From Pectinophora gossypiella (lineage: Eukaryota > Arthropoda > Insecta > Lepidoptera > Gelechiidae), in contig NC_065408.1 in NCBI RefSeq assembly GCF_024362695.1, forward strand, positions 6,386,001-6,450,000: DNA of 64,000 nt. Reading direction: 5' to 3'. This document shows positions 11,640-24,345 of the stretch, piece by piece. The notes under the pieces are model-generated. The model ran no database searches. It saw nothing but the letters and a program-made list of their open reading frames with translations, and was not told the origin of the DNA. The translations under genes were made by a program, and so were the position numbers. Position 1 is the first letter of the stretch, and every line of letters begins with the position of its first letter.

Positions 11640-13080
11640 CTCGCTTTCGGCAGGGCTTTTTGACGCTTGATATGGTTTTCTATATATTATATATTTGTGT
11701 TTTGACGTTTTTATTATAGGTATTTAATTTGACTATTTTATATATTTTATTAACATTGTAACTACTATAATGAAATATAACTTTTGTCAACAAAATATTC
11801 TAAAATTACATAATATTTTAAAAATCAAATTCCAAACAAGCCTGTATGACATCTGTAGCCGCTATAAAAAGAGACTGGCTAAGTCTGCCATATAGTATTC
11901 ACACGTTTAGTTATGAAGTGCGAAGTCTCCCCGTTCCTCGCATACATCAAGAATTCATCGTCGTCAGGCGACAGATGTTACTCATACATCCTCCCTGATG
12001 TCTCCTTACTATATTCATACGTGTAACTATGTATGCTTTGGAATTGAATTTGTTAAGAAATATCAGCTCAGTTGAAAAGTACTGAAGTTTAGAATTTAGA
12101 ACGGCTTATCCGTGATAGCCCTGTTCGGAGAACTTAGTGTCACGGGTTCAAATCACAGCTTGGGCTGTACCCACTGAACTCGACATCATTCATGTTTGAA
12201 TCATAGACAATTATTGATATCACGTTGTTTCCAGGATATTTGCCCGATTAACGCCAACATGGCCTTCCGTTACATGGGATTTAAAATAGCGGGTAAAAGT
12301 GGATGTATAAATTTAAAACTTTTTATAAAATGCTTGATCCCTTCAGTTACAAGGTGAAATCAGCCGTTAAATCCCACAAGACAGAAGAAGAACAGTAATT
12401 TTTCTACTAGACCATTTATTAGCTACTATTTATTTTATTAGCTACTATTAAACAGAACAAGCAGTTCAGTACAATTATTGATAATTGAATTATTGTTTTT
12501 AATAAAATAACAATTTACAATCGTCTCCACTGCGCAATAAGAATTAGATCTGTCAAAGTGCGCTAGTGTTAAGTCGGTCGATTCTATTCTATCTAACACT
12601 ACCATCTCGTAAATTGCGTGAACTTATCCTTTATCGTATGTTTGTTATATAACGGATATAATAAAATAACTTCTTCACATCCTTATTGCAACACAGACTT
12701 ATTAAAAAAATATATTCAGGAAAGAACAAAAGTGAACGATAAGGCACTGTTTTTAAATGACATAATCCTACAGTACCTTATTTATTTTTTAAAAAGTACT
12801 ATTCTAAGTGCTTATTTTTATTTTGCTAAAATATTTTGTAGAGAAAAAAATAATAACAACAAAAGGTCTTTTGTCCCTTGTTTCTCGCGAAATGTATATT
12901 TTTAAGTCAAGGAAAAGGCACACAAAGGTCACTGCCCTTTAAAATACAAACAAAAGATATCTAATCAGCCGATTATTTCATGTAACCAATGGTTTCAGTA
13001 TTCAACAGCCTATATAATGTTCCACAGGCCTCCCATCATTCTACCTGAAGGGGTATGGATCTATATACATAAGTACTTAA
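11640..13080. other. No gene recognised
   Basis: AT-rich. A local duplication, tattagctactat, occurs twice at about 12417-12450. The frame at 12618-12905 is asparagine/lysine-rich and looks like chance AT-rich translation. Confidence 0.4.
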
Positions 13081-13093
13081 TATGAAAATAAAT

Positions 13094-13388
13094 GAGGAGC
13101 TCGGTGGCACAGCGGTAAACGCGCTCGGTCTGCGATTGTTGAAGTTAAGCAACTTTCGCAAAGGCCGGTCATGGGATGGGTGACCACAAAAAAAAAGAGT
13201 TTTCATCTCGAGCTCCTCCGTGTTCGGAAGGCACGATAAGCCGTTGGTTCCGGCTGCATTAGCAGTCGTTAATAACCACCAATCCGCACTGGACCCGCGT
13301 GGTGGTTTAAGGCCCGATCTCCCTATCCATCCATAGGGAAGGCCCGTGCCCCAGCAGTGGGGACGTTAATGGGCTGGTGATGATGATT
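13094..13388 (+). mobile_element. SINE with 5S-rRNA-like head and 9-bp target duplication
   Basis: aaaataaat flanks the element at 13085-13093 and 13389-13397. The head contains gaagttaagcaac and ggatgggtgacc, both hallmarks of the 5S rRNA internal promoter region. It is preceded by ggtggcacagcggtaaacgc. The body (cgtgttcggaaggcacgataagccgttggt) and tail (ggcccgtgccccagcagtgg) are those of the tRNA-headed SINE A family. Confidence 0.8.
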
Positions 13389-13548
13389 AAAATAAATAGG
13401 TAATTCACCTTACAACCCACACGATAGAAGAGGATGAAAATAAACAAATTATCATTGTTTTATTAAGTGTATTTATTTATATTCAGTAGTCGTTTACAAA
13501 CCAATGATTGTCGATTTTCTTTTAGAATTCATGTTACGTAACCTTTAT

Positions 13549-13622
13549 TGGTCTGGTGTTCCCTACGCGGGTAGGAAGGTCAGACAGGCAATCGCTTCTG
13601 TAAAAAACCGGACCGCAGAGTT
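13549..13622 (+). repeat. LINE-derived fragment
   Basis: gtcagacaggcaatcgcttc with gtaaaaaaccgga recurs in degraded form at 1190, 18045 and 34078. The open frame here is therefore repeat sequence. Confidence 0.5.
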
Positions 13623-14440
13623 ACGATACATAGCCGTTTCGTTGTCATTGTTAAGGTGCGTCTCCACTGAATTGGCACGGAGACGTGGAAAAATGACCAA
13701 TCGTATTCTTGAGGACTTTCTTGCGTTCCTTCTTCCCCTTTACCATTACACATGCCTCTCGCCACAGCAAAAATACACGAGAGGAAACTAAATTGAAACT
13801 AGTGTTACATAGAAAAGAATCGATCTGCATAATCTTGATTGATACATCACTATCCTAATGTACTTACAATACTGACTCTGTGTTTTGACAGATTTAATTC
13901 GTACCGCGCAATAAAACTATTGTAAAATGTTATCTAAGATATTTAAATACAATCACTAATTGTACTGAACTAGTCGTAATGTCTAATACCAGCCACATTT
14001 CAATTTTTTTTTTATGTTCAAGTTCAAATAATACCAATAAAACTAACGGACTTTTTAAAATAATGTAGCGTGCGCCACTAGCTAACAACACGTAAGTACA
14101 GCTACCTATTTAACAGCGGCATACCTTATACGAGGCAAACGTTAACACGTAAAGCCAACACCTAAGTTTTACCAACCTGACTAACATTTTTAAGATAAAA
14201 TATACCTGTTGAGCTAGGACAAAGTTTCACGAGTAAACCCTGCATAGATATACGTAGTTATATAATTATATACGATGTAACAGGACGGAACAGGTGTCTC
14301 CAAACAGCGCTAGTTGCGAACTAAGCTCGAATTAATTTCGACAAGGTGAATCTGTAATCCAACGTTTCACCAGAGAATGTTTCAAAGACGATGTCCTAAG
14401 ACAACACTGTCAAATGTAAATGTAGAGCAATAATATCGGT
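13623..14440. other. No feature recognised
   Basis: AT-rich; nothing matched. Confidence 0.35.
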
Positions 14441-14444
14441 TATT

Positions 14445-14560
14445 TTAATCCCCTTTTCATCCCCCTAGGGGGTGATTTCCGGGATAAAAACTATCCTATG
14501 TTCATTCCTAGGTCTTAAACCTGTACCGTCGGTGAAAAGTAATACAAGTCCAAAATTCAA
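14445..14560 (+). repeat. Interspersed repeat, plus copy
   Basis: ccccttttcatccccctagg, then ggtgatttccgggataaaaa, matches 28495-28655 in reverse. Both resemble a common lepidopteran retroelement end. Confidence 0.55.
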
Positions 14561-15825
14561 GTTTTGAGAAAATCGAGTTTAAAGTTAAAAATATTCTAGC
14601 TCGCGACTTATAAGGAATAATGGAACAGAAGTTAGATGTGTCGATAGGTGATGATGGAAGGTTTCTTTTTTAATATTTAGTTATATTTAGAACCTAAACA
14701 GAAATGGTAGAGGATCAAAATAAATTACATGTATCAGTTGACACCAACTTTTATATTGTGTAAATTGATACAAGTCTACTTATACCTTTTTACACACATA
14801 ACTATAAAAAAGTCATCGTTGATATATCATATTTCAATTATTAATTTTACAGTCTTATTCTACAAAAAACAAAATGTCTTGGAAGAAAGTTTATTTCATA
14901 ATGTTGTAGAAAGGCAAAATTCTATTTATTTTCTTTAAAAAGTAAAGAAACGTAACTTATATCAATTGACACAAACGATAAACTATAACGAATTTGTGTC
15001 AAGTGGTTTAACATGACTTATTTTTTCGGTTTTATTGTGTAAAATGATACATGTTTTTACGAATTTCTAATAATAAATACATATAAAGATGGTACACGTA
15101 TATATAGTGTAAGGTGACGATAATAAGATATTTTTGTTATGATTTTACTCTCAAAACTCATAAATAACCGGTCAAAACCACCACTGCTGCCCACTACAAA
15201 CACATTTTGTCCACTACCCTACGCCCCTAATCAAAACCACTTTTGGTTCATTTTTGCAGTCAAAATCTTACAAATTCAATTATGATAATATTTCCACCCC
15301 TAACAAATGAAGGTAAGAGGAATCATATTAAGACTAGTCATTAGGAATGTTTCGGGCTAGCCTGGCAGTATGGCCTGGAGATAAAGGTGATGTACCTACG
15401 TACTTTTAAACCAAAATCACACAAACCGGTAAGTGTTACTTCTTTCTTGCTGAAACTATTTAAAAGATCACAACTCATTCCACAATCAAAATCCCCTAAA
15501 GTAAAGTAAAATTCGATATTTCGAATTATCAAAATTCCCGGTCTAATGGTAGCCCGCAACATTGACAGAACGATAAACGGAGTCGAATCAATGTTGACGA
15601 TGAGAATAGGTAGTGAAAATGAAGATCATTGGTTCACCTCCAAACCTATAGGTTACACAGGGCTATCCTCAGACCATGACCATGACCACCATGGACCATG
15701 ATCTGTTATGGTTAAGCTAAATGAGCTCGTTTCCGCAAAACTCTACACGTAAGCACACGTGGGGGACTTTCCGCGTATCCTCGCGTATGGTGACACTATT
15801 GTGAAGTGGGAAAACTTCCCACTAT
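14561..15825. other. No gene recognised
   Basis: Repeated tcaattgacac/tcagttgacac and gtgtaa motifs occur between 14,720 and 15,110, possibly a decayed foldback. A dyad, gaccatgaccatgaccaccatgg, lies near 15680. Confidence 0.35.
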
Positions 15826-15829
15826 ATCA

Positions 15830-16003
15830 TCATCATCCTCCTGCCCTTATCTCACTCTAGGTGGGGTCGGCACAACATGTATGGGCAAATGTCCCATCTT
15901 CTTCTTCTTCTATCGTGTGGATTGTGAGGTGAATTACCAACCCCATCAACCCTGGTGTCAGGGTTATAACTGAGCCGCCATAGGCCCCTGACTTGACTCA
16001 ATG
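15830..16003 (-). mobile_element. LINE scrap plus SINE B tail
   Basis: 15830-15910 has ctcctgcccttatctcactc and ggtggggtcggcaca, a common retroelement string. From 15905 the minus strand is the 3' end of SINE B (tgacaccagggttgatgggg). The head is missing. Confidence 0.55.
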
Positions 16004-16204
16004 AATACTCGAATGTCCCATATGTAATGTTATTTTAATGGGCTCAGTTTTCCGCATAAACACAAGTGGTCCATTATGCGTGCTTTTATTGACTATGTAA
16101 GCCAACTAACTCCTTTCAGAAGCTCAAATACCTCCTGGGATTTTTACAAACTTTGTGACCTGGTTTAATTAAGGGGTTGTGCCCGTAGTGTCGCCAATTA
16201 TTTA

Positions 16205-16265
16205 TTCTAATCTAATCTATCCTACAAGATCCCACTGCTGGGCAAAGGCCTCCCCTTCCTCTTTC
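16205..16265 (+). repeat. LINE fragment
   Basis: cccactgctgggcaaaggcc variant of the repeat near 9965. Confidence 0.4.
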
Positions 16266-17570
16266 CATTTTTCACAGTCCTGTGCGTAATTCTCTCTTAT
16301 GTAATCAAAATACAGAAAACAAATATTACTTATGGTGCTCAAGAGTTCAGAGCAGTTATTCCCTTTATAAAAATGAGGAAGCTCGACAAATTTACACCAT
16401 TGAACGTGTTTGAGAAACTGGTAATCTTCTCTTGAGAAGATGTGGCAGATCCCGATGCTGCCGATGCCGAGCTGTCATCTACGGCTGTGTAGGTTCAAAA
16501 ATACCACTACCGGCGCTTGCATAAAAGATCTAACCAGCGTGTATTGAATGGCTTGCATATTAATTGGAGCTCGATAATATTTGGAGCCATTATTTCACGT
16601 CTACAACCTCCTTAGCAATGAAGGCAGCGTTCAATCTGCCACCGCTTAACCTGCATGTAATCTAGAAAACTATGTAAAACAGCTATGCTTCGAGCTAAGG
16701 GAAGGAGACTAACGACAGTTATGACAAATCTCAAATACCTCTTGACTAACCCTGCCATGGTGATAACGACGCCATGATCAGGACCCACAACTTATTGAGG
16801 TACTGTAATTAAGTACTACAAGGTGGTTATAGCAGAAAGAGAAAAAACACGGTTTGGTCTGAAGTACTAACTTAACCTATACCCATTCGCAATGCGGATC
16901 AGATATGGTTTGCTGTGGTTCTAGACAAAATGTCTTCCCATAGACAGGTTTATGCGGAGGTCACCCTAGGATACACACTGGTGGCGCATGGAATCGAACT
17001 TGTATGTATCATTATACACGACACGTTATTGATATCTAAGATCGTATTTTCTGAAATATTTTGATATATATTAATTTATATTACTTTTCACGAAAAAATA
17101 AATTTGGTGTTTGATGTTACAACTAAAATTATATCATTAAACACGGACTGTGAGAATTCAAGGATTGCGTGTATTTTAATATATGTTGAGTTGCATTTAC
17201 TTACACCAAAATATTTAGTGAAAATCTTCATTTCACTTTAATGCAAGTTAAGATGAATTATGTTACACGTGTTATAACAGCATGAATCCTTCACAAACAG
17301 TACTTATATCACTAGACACAAAAATTATCTCCGTATTTATAATAGCTACAGTTACGAGAATTAGACAGAAAGAAAGAGAATTTTTTGAACATGAAGTGTG
17401 TGCTAATAACTCAAAAGTGATACAACTCGAGTTGTATTACTTTTCACCGACGGTACAGAAACTATGTCCGTGCCAAATTTTATCTAAATCTGTTCAGTGG
17501 CTGAAGCGTGAAAAAGTAACAAACAGGCAAAGTTACTTTTGCATTTTTAGTGTGTGTTAGGCTAAATATT
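16266..17570. other. No gene recognised
   Basis: Frames such as 17282-17560 show no family resemblance. Confidence 0.35.
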
Positions 17571-17571
17571 C

Positions 17572-17850
17572 TTCTATCGTGTGGTTTGTGAGGTGGATTA
17601 TCAAACTCATCAACGCTGGTGTCTTACTTTCGGACAATCAGCTGATCAGCCTGAATATATATATATATATATATATATAATAAGTATATTTATGTATGTA
17701 ACCTACCTACTTCAGTACGTAGCGAGACTACCATTCCATCTCGGCTACTACTTACTGAAGTAAGTACGATATTGTCAGCATTACATGGGCGAAGTCAAGA
17801 GCCTTTCGGGGTTCAATAAGAACCCTGACACCAAGCCTGGTGTAGATATT
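17572..17850. mobile_element. Scrambled SINE B remnants around an (AT)n run
   Basis: 17572-17655 is minus-oriented (atcgtgtggtttgtgaggtg), while 17740-17850 is plus-oriented (actacttactgaagtaagta and tgacaccaagcctggtg). An (AT)n run at 17656-17680 separates them. This is an inverted, deleted pair. Confidence 0.55.
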
Positions 17851-17934
17851 AACTACCTACTGAACCCAAATTTATGATTTTCATATTATTTAAAAAAAAA
17901 CGTACTTATCACTAACATTGGGCCGCAAAAATTT

Positions 17935-18110
17935 TAGTTCTGTGCAATAAAGTATATTTGATTTGATTTGATTATGTGGAGACCCACCAAACCGAGAAAA
18001 TGTCTTTCATGTGGCATGTAATGTAAGCAAGCCTGTAGGTAATTGGGTTTTCCCTTCTTCGCGTTGTAAGGTCAGATAGCAAACACTTCGGTAAAAAAGC
18101 TGGACCTGTC
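17935..18110 (+). repeat. LINE tails
   Basis: caataaagtatatttgatttgatttgatt is an AATAAA signal plus TTGAT-type tail. 18045-18110 repeats the kgfp-like fragment seen at 13549. Confidence 0.45.
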
Positions 18111-19120
18111 AGTAACTTCAGGGTAGGTGGACACCGTAAATGAGTGAACGTTAGAGGTAGGTAACTAAACCCGACAACCTGATTAAAAATCTCTGAAACT
18201 GCAAGTGAAAGATAAGTAAATAAATATAGAATTAGATGCCAAATAAGTTAATCGAATATTTTTTTTAAATTAATAATTTAGTATCCACTAACTCTTGAAA
18301 ATATGACCTACAACACAAGCTATTATATTATTATGCTTAAAGAGAGACATCGGTATCCTGTGAAATATTATGAAACCTTTTAAAGAAAATAAACATATTT
18401 TTTTTTATTTATTTTTTTATGTTATCTGTAGACATAAGACTCATTTTATGGTCAAATCTATTTGAATTTACTTCCTATCGATAAATATCGATCTGTTTAT
18501 CTTTATTTCTGTGCCCAAATACTTAAATGTAAACATTGAATTAAAAATAATATTTACCTAGTACGTGAACCTTAATTATTATTATTGAATGCTTCAAAGA
18601 ACGACCTTTTCCTTTATCTTCGTTTTTTATATTGGGTGGGAGGTTGACTAATTTTAACTTTATTTAAATAACTTTACTTACCTTAACTTTACTTTTTACT
18701 TTATTTAATTTAAATTTAAATGAAAATAATGAAATAAAATTTATTCGCTCTAGAGTGGTACAAAAGATCTTAAATAATATATTGTAACAAAAAAATCCAT
18801 CACTCAACCATATAGCGTGCGAATATTAATATTAAATAATTTATAATTAAAGGAACATGCTTTAAATATAATCTTTAATAAAACTGACTTTATTTATATT
18901 AGACAAGCTAATTTTAAAGACCAGGAGTTTCCTATGATTATTTATAATACATGTATTTTTTTATACATTCCAAAAATGTATCATACCTGCCTTATAAACC
19001 TAAGTACATACTTTTGATATAATAATAGAAATACGCGAGGAAGGTAGGTAGTATTTATGACAGTAGTCGAAACTATACTCAACTCTTCCGTTAGACTTTT
19101 GTTACCGAATCTGTAGGCTA
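18111..19120. other. No feature recognised
   Basis: Very AT-rich; nothing matched. Confidence 0.4.
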
Positions 19121-19124
19121 TGAC

Positions 19125-19340
19125 CCCGCGCCGACCTTGCGTGCTTGGTCGACGAGTTCCTTCATTCAGCGCTTATCGCAATTGATAATCCTCTCAGCGC
19201 CCTGAGCCGAAATTCGCGCCTTACAGAGCACCCTTAGGCCTGTTGTCTTAAACTTTGTACCCGGTGAGAGCCCTCAGCGCTCCCCATTTGTCCGGCCAAG
19301 TAGTTAATGCCACTTGTAAATGTACAATGAGTTACTTCAA
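19125..19340 (+). mobile_element. Retroelement 3' fragment (family R)
   Basis: agcgcttatcgcaattgata, then ggcctgttgtcttaaacttt and tgtccggccaagtagttaat, recur at 29890-30175 (plus) and 29215-29345 (minus). Confidence 0.65.
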
Positions 19341-19734
19341 AACAGTTTGCTAGCTAGTTTTAGTACTTAGGTATATTATTTCAAACAAGTAAAGCCATAT
19401 CCCAAACAAAAGAAAGACAAATGATAATAATAAGCTGATAATACGGATCACTCTACCAATATAAATTATGCACAATATATTTCTTATTTCTTACACAAAT
19501 ATACTGGCGAACCAACACAAACAAGTATAAAGAGATAACATATCTTTGATGTTTCGTTCTGAACAACGGAAAGAGTATTATTTTGAAAAGAATTGGTTAC
19601 GGCCTTGTAAAGGCCTTACACTGCCGCGACGTAGATCGACGAATTTCTATACGCCTTTAGCGTAGTGTAAAATAAACTTGGAAATACGATTACTTTCTTT
19701 ATCGAAGTATTCGGCAATTTCTATTCAGCGCGTC

Positions 19735-20185
19735 CTTGCCGCAGGGGTGGGCACCTCTTACTTCAGTTGGCCGGAGTAAGATGGTGGCTGAGTTCAGATA
19801 GGGACCCAAAACGTAGAACTCTTGCCCAGGGACACGGGTGAAAATCTCAACGGTTATAGAAGCGGAGATGGGAACCGTCGGTACGGTAAAGGGCAAGTCA
19901 TAAGACCTGGAACCTGACAGAGGGTGGCAGTAACTGTCATTCCTATTCAGAGGCGGAGAACGGGAGTCCTTGTCCGGCTTTGAAATAGACTACTCTAGGC
20001 GCCATCCATGTAACGTCTTAAACCTAAATAAAGGTTCTATCTATCTATCTATCTATCCCACTCGCGTCAAATAGAGTACTGCGAGGCGGAAGGCAAGAGG
20101 GAAACCACTGCCCTATTTTTCCTTAAAATAGTAGCATGGAGAATGCTACATCGACAAGAGCGTGGCTCTTAAATTAGTGATGAAG
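19735..20185 (+). mobile_element. Retroelement fragment (family S) with a nested tail insertion
   Basis: ctgacagagggtggcagtaa to agagcgtggctcttaaatta matches 31206-31455 in reverse. It is interrupted near 20000-20056 by an aaataaaggttctat(ctat)n segment, which looks like the 3' end of another insertion. Confidence 0.6.
20036..20056. repeat. (CTAT)n simple repeat
   Basis: About five tandem copies. Confidence 0.85.
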
Positions 20186-20390
20186 CCTTTAGCGTAAAAT
20201 AAACTTGGAAATACGATTACTTTCCTTATCCAAGTATTTGTTTCCTTGCCTATGTTGTTTATTGTAGTCAACCAATGTGGTCGTGTGGTTCACAGGTTTG
20301 CTATTGAAATGGGAAGCGCCGGTTCGCACACCGGTACCGGGCTTGCATCAATGTGTTTTTAATTTATCTTAAGTGCAGTTTCACTAATAC

Positions 20391-20845
20391 AGTTGGCGCG
20401 ACCACTATAGACGGCGATACGGCTTACCACCTGTAGGCGACGCACCATGCATCCTTATTTCTTTTACAATGATCTTGCTTTAAGGTTTATTTTAAATAAA
20501 GACAAGTCTGACGTCCGCAAACTATAACGTTGTTCTAACGGTAAGGTGTGGGTAGGTACTTAGTTCATCTTGCGACGGATGTACAATCAAAGAACAAAAG
20601 TTTAGTCTCTGAGCCCAGCGAATTATTTGTAAACAGTGGTGAAATTATGAACCATTACTTATCATAATTATAAACTTTATGTTTTTGTAGGTGTTTTTGG
20701 TCTATTACAGAAACGACATGTAACCAGGAGGGTGCAACCATTTAATTTATTACTTTGCAAGAAACTGATTGGACTTTTGCAGCTTATCGTGCCTTTGACT
20801 ACCCAATTTGGGATATAGTCGTGAGCTTATTTATGTTGTTGTAGA
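20391..20845 (+). mobile_element. Composite SINE with ~205-bp internal block
   Basis: The SINE starts agttggcgcgaccactatag and runs to gcgacggatgtac at about 20583. A block of about 205 bp (caaagaacaaaag ... ttatcgtgcc) follows. The SINE tail then resumes with tacccaatttgggatatagt. The uninterrupted form is seen at 24192-24290. The copy at 53389-53660 has the same block. Confidence 0.65.
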
Positions 20846-21500
20846 ATAGCTTGTGACGCTTATCACTTCCTGGACAAGTGGAAGTCGTAGGTACTTATTT
20901 ATTAGAAACGTGTTACCTCCGCTGTTGTCGCGTTTGTCCTCTCCTCAATTTAAAACAGAGGTGGGCGTAGATCTCGTCTTAAAATTTTGTCTTAGGGGAT
21001 TGGTTCCAAATTGATCGATAGCGATAAGCGCTGAAGGATACGTTGACCCAACAACAATTTAAATACTTTTCATTATATTTTACTTAAACATAGGTGTATA
21101 CACTAAAAAGAAAGGTCTTTGTGGCATGTTTCTTAAATCATAGTTGAACCACTAGAATAAAACAACGCCTAAAGTAAAGAGACAGGCGAGTTAACAAACA
21201 TATCCCTTACATCCTAGTAGACCATCAAATGACGACCATCCGAAGAATTCGGAACCTCGCAAGGGCTATGGGAAAGCACTCTGCGTAATACCACGGAGTT
21301 TACTTAGGTTATTTGTACCCTTTCCATTGTCAACTGAAGGAAATTGAATGGCCCTTGTAATCGTATTTGTGTGTGTTTTGTACACGAGTTCGGATCTCTT
21401 ATGAGCCGATTGTCCAAGGCATAAGTTTGTTTTTTTGTTGTTGGTATATACCTATACATAACATATCAATGTTATATCTGTATATATCCATAATTTGTAT
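20846..21500. other. No feature recognised
   Basis: No gene or matched repeat. Confidence 0.35.
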
Positions 21501-21502
21501 AT

Positions 21503-21785
21503 ATACAGAGTGTTAGTGACATCGTAACGAAAATTGAGACCATGATTCTGATTTGATATCAAGTGGAATTTTCCGACAGGACATTCCCCTCAGTATTCGT
21601 TACGGTGTCACTAAAACCCGCTGTGTCGCTACCTGCACGTACTTGTACAGGGTGTAAGTTATTCGTGTCTTTTTTGTGTGTTTTTTAATTATTTTCAATT
21701 CTATATTTCTAACTCAGAATAAGGAGCTGAATCATCCTTCTCAGTATTCGTTACGATGTCACTAACTCGTGGGGTGGGTATACAG
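21503..21785. mobile_element. Two damaged M1 MITEs
   Basis: 21503-21624 has both M1 ends but a deleted middle. 21645-21780 has the start gtacagggtgtaagt and right half gttacgatgtcactaac. Confidence 0.65.
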
Positions 21786-21925
21786 GGTTGTATTTTCCCA
21801 CCCCACGATTAAGTAGCAGTTTGTCCTTCTGCGAATTTACCTTGACCTTACCTTACCTTAAAACTTGATGAACGGGCTAAAGTCTAAACGGCAATCATAG
21901 CACGCCGCTATCGAATTCACCGCTG

Positions 21926-21953
21926 TTCATTTATCGGTTTACCGATAAATGAA
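21926..21953. repeat. 13-bp hairpin with 2-nt loop
   Basis: ttcatttatcggt pairs with accgataaatgaa. It is followed directly by a tttgatttgatttga tail. Confidence 0.85.
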
Positions 21954-22044
21954 TTTGATTTGATTTGACCCCTACTTCATGTGACTATTGACATATTCGC
22001 AGACAAAATCGCTAATATATAGAATAGAATAGTTTATTTACCAT

Positions 22045-22130
22045 TGCGCACTTACTTTTACTTGCGCAAATGTCAAATTGCAATTTTACTTTCTTAGATG
22101 AATTGCTTCGATGTGGCCATTTTAACCCCC
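22045..22130. mobile_element. Half of MITE family M3
   Basis: ttagatgaattgcttcgatgtggcc and the poly-C end match the right arm of 29342-29503. Confidence 0.55.
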
Positions 22131-22236
22131 CAGTAGAGTATACAATCGCTAACATTATAATACCTCGGTAGGACGGCCCTGATAGCAATAGAAAATAATA
22201 CTTACAAAACATATATAAACACAATTAAAACACATA

Positions 22237-22376
22237 GTTACGAGTTCTTACCGCGTTTAAATCAAAGATATGAGACTCCCGATATTTCAACACTGTTGCA
22301 AGTGCCATGATTAAAACGCGGTAAGAACCCGTTATTAGTGTTTTAATTATGATAATAACCGCGTAAACCTAATACA
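22237..22376 (+). repeat. Repeat with accgcgtttaaatcaaagat
   Basis: Matches 7843-7965. Here an inverted copy of the gttcttaccgcgttt end follows internally (aaaacgcggtaagaacccgt), making a hairpin-prone unit. Confidence 0.6.
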
Positions 22377-23704
22377 ATGTATATAGGTATAAACACACCT
22401 GCTTTATATCTTCATTGTCTCCTAAACGTCAAGACAAATACTAATCAAATGTGGGGACACGTCTAAACTATATTGATACAATATTATTAATTGAAATGTT
22501 AATTACATAAATCAAGTACCTATGTTCTGTTTGATTGGTGATCAAATCTATTGGATATATTATACAAGCTTATAATTAGGTGTTATATATTATATAACTA
22601 GCAGAGCTAGGATCGTGTACTACGTTCAAGAAGAACTAACGAAAAAACAATATTGCTTATATTTAACTTATTTATGAATTTTAAATAAGTATGATATTTT
22701 ATCACCTTTTCTATGACATCCGAGTGTGCTTTTTCATACAAATTCCATAGTAATTTCGTGTTTTGACGTTTAGTAAAAAATAACTGATTTGACTTGTTGG
22801 AAACTAGCCGCGTTGTTGGTAGCTATGTCTGTCTGTGTGTAAGTAAAAGATTAAAACTTTATTTACACCATAAACAAAACAGTTACGGAACAAAAATAGG
22901 AAACAAAAACAAAAATAAAATTAAAACAAATAAACAAAACTCAAAATAAAATAAAGTCTGTAAGTAGATAATAAAATTTGTTACGACGTGTTTCGTAAAA
23001 TGTTTCACCATATCTAAAAAAAAGTAAATAATGATCAAAATGTCACGAGCAATCTAGGCAATTAGATCAAAGGCAAATACAGATCCCTACTAAGGACCCG
23101 ATTCGACGATTTCTTTAGATGCTAATAGCTATTGGCCCACTTTGCATATTTTCATTTATGTACTTGTAAGCACCCTCAAAGCTTCACAGTTATCTATCCA
23201 AGTAGTATAAGTATCGCCTGAAGGAAAATATACTAGGTACAGTATTATGTATTCAGGTAAAAAAAGAAACGTATTACTAAAACAATTTGCATCCCAGCCC
23301 GACAATAAGTAGGCAAAATTCAAAACATCTCGAACAATATCGTCTCGAAAACAAAGCTCTTATTCTCATACATATGCATTTGCTACAACCGGTGGATCGC
23401 AATATTCAATATAGTCCATGTGAATTTCAATCGCGTATCTTTCAAGGGAAAATTGGACCCAAATCTGAATATTCTTTAGCAATCCCGGTAAAAAATATGT
23501 TAATCTATTCGATGGAGATAGACGATTATTCCCTGAAATTGATTGCTCGAAGGCGGATATCAAAGGAATCGTAATGGTTATTGAATTAGTTATTAACTTT
23601 GTTATAAATTCTGTTAATAAATGAATAGCTGAGGCCTCAATATAATGTTGTCCATAAAGGAAACATCGTCTGTTTAATGTCGTTTCGGTTTTGAACCTTA
23701 TTGC
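22377..23704. other. No gene recognised
   Basis: AT-rich. The frames at 23287-23574 (plus) and 23366-23563 (minus) overlap and neither resembles a known family. Confidence 0.35.
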
Positions 23705-23870
23705 TTTAAGGCCCTATCTCACCTAGGACACCACGGTTGCGCCACCAACAAAATGTATGCAGTTGTATAAAGGGTATCTCATCTGGTGGCGCAGCCAATT
23801 TATTTGTTGCCGACAACCGAATCCCGAATAAATTCCCGCTGGTGGAGCTACCGTAGTTGACATAACACCA
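23705..23870. mobile_element. MITE fragment, family M4
   Basis: aggccctatctcacctagga and aacaaaatgtatgcagttgt are inverted at 27655-27730. An internal near-copy (gggtatctcatctggtggcg) suggests foldback structure. Confidence 0.5.
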
Positions 23871-24191
23871 TCAGCGAAATAGAGCTGTTAGTAATATTTC
23901 ATGAAAATAACTCAAATTTAGAATGTGATAATGGTACTATATTAAATCCATACAGGTTGTTGTTAAATTGTTAAATATTACTTTCTGCTCAAATCTCTAG
24001 TGATAGGCACTAGGCGACATTGGGACCACCATTTCAATTTAAATACTACGCCAACGGAATACGAGTGACCTTTCTGACGGTCACGGGTGGTATGCAGCTG
24101 AATGCACCACATTTTTTCCAGCCAGCTAAAAAGGAAGGAGATTATAAATATCACAATAAATAGATAAATATTTATCACAGTTTTTTGTTAT

Positions 24192-24290
24192 AGAAAGCTC
24201 GGTGAGGTCTGGGTATTTAGTTCATCTTGCGATGGATGTACCTCTAACTATTCCAATTGGGATACAGTCGTAAGCTTCTGTTGTTACGTT
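24192..24290 (+). mobile_element. SINE fragment, uninterrupted form of the 20391 family
   Basis: tagaaagctcggtgaggtct to ccaattgggatacagtcgta without the 205-bp block. Confidence 0.6.
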
Positions 24291-24345
24291 GTGATACTTC
24301 TCATTAAGACGCAGTTATTATTATTTTTTTCCTTTATTCTGCTTA

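Noticed and set aside
13504..13791. 95-codon protein
   Set aside because: The GRKVRQAIASVKNRT part is an interspersed repeat seen elsewhere in the window.
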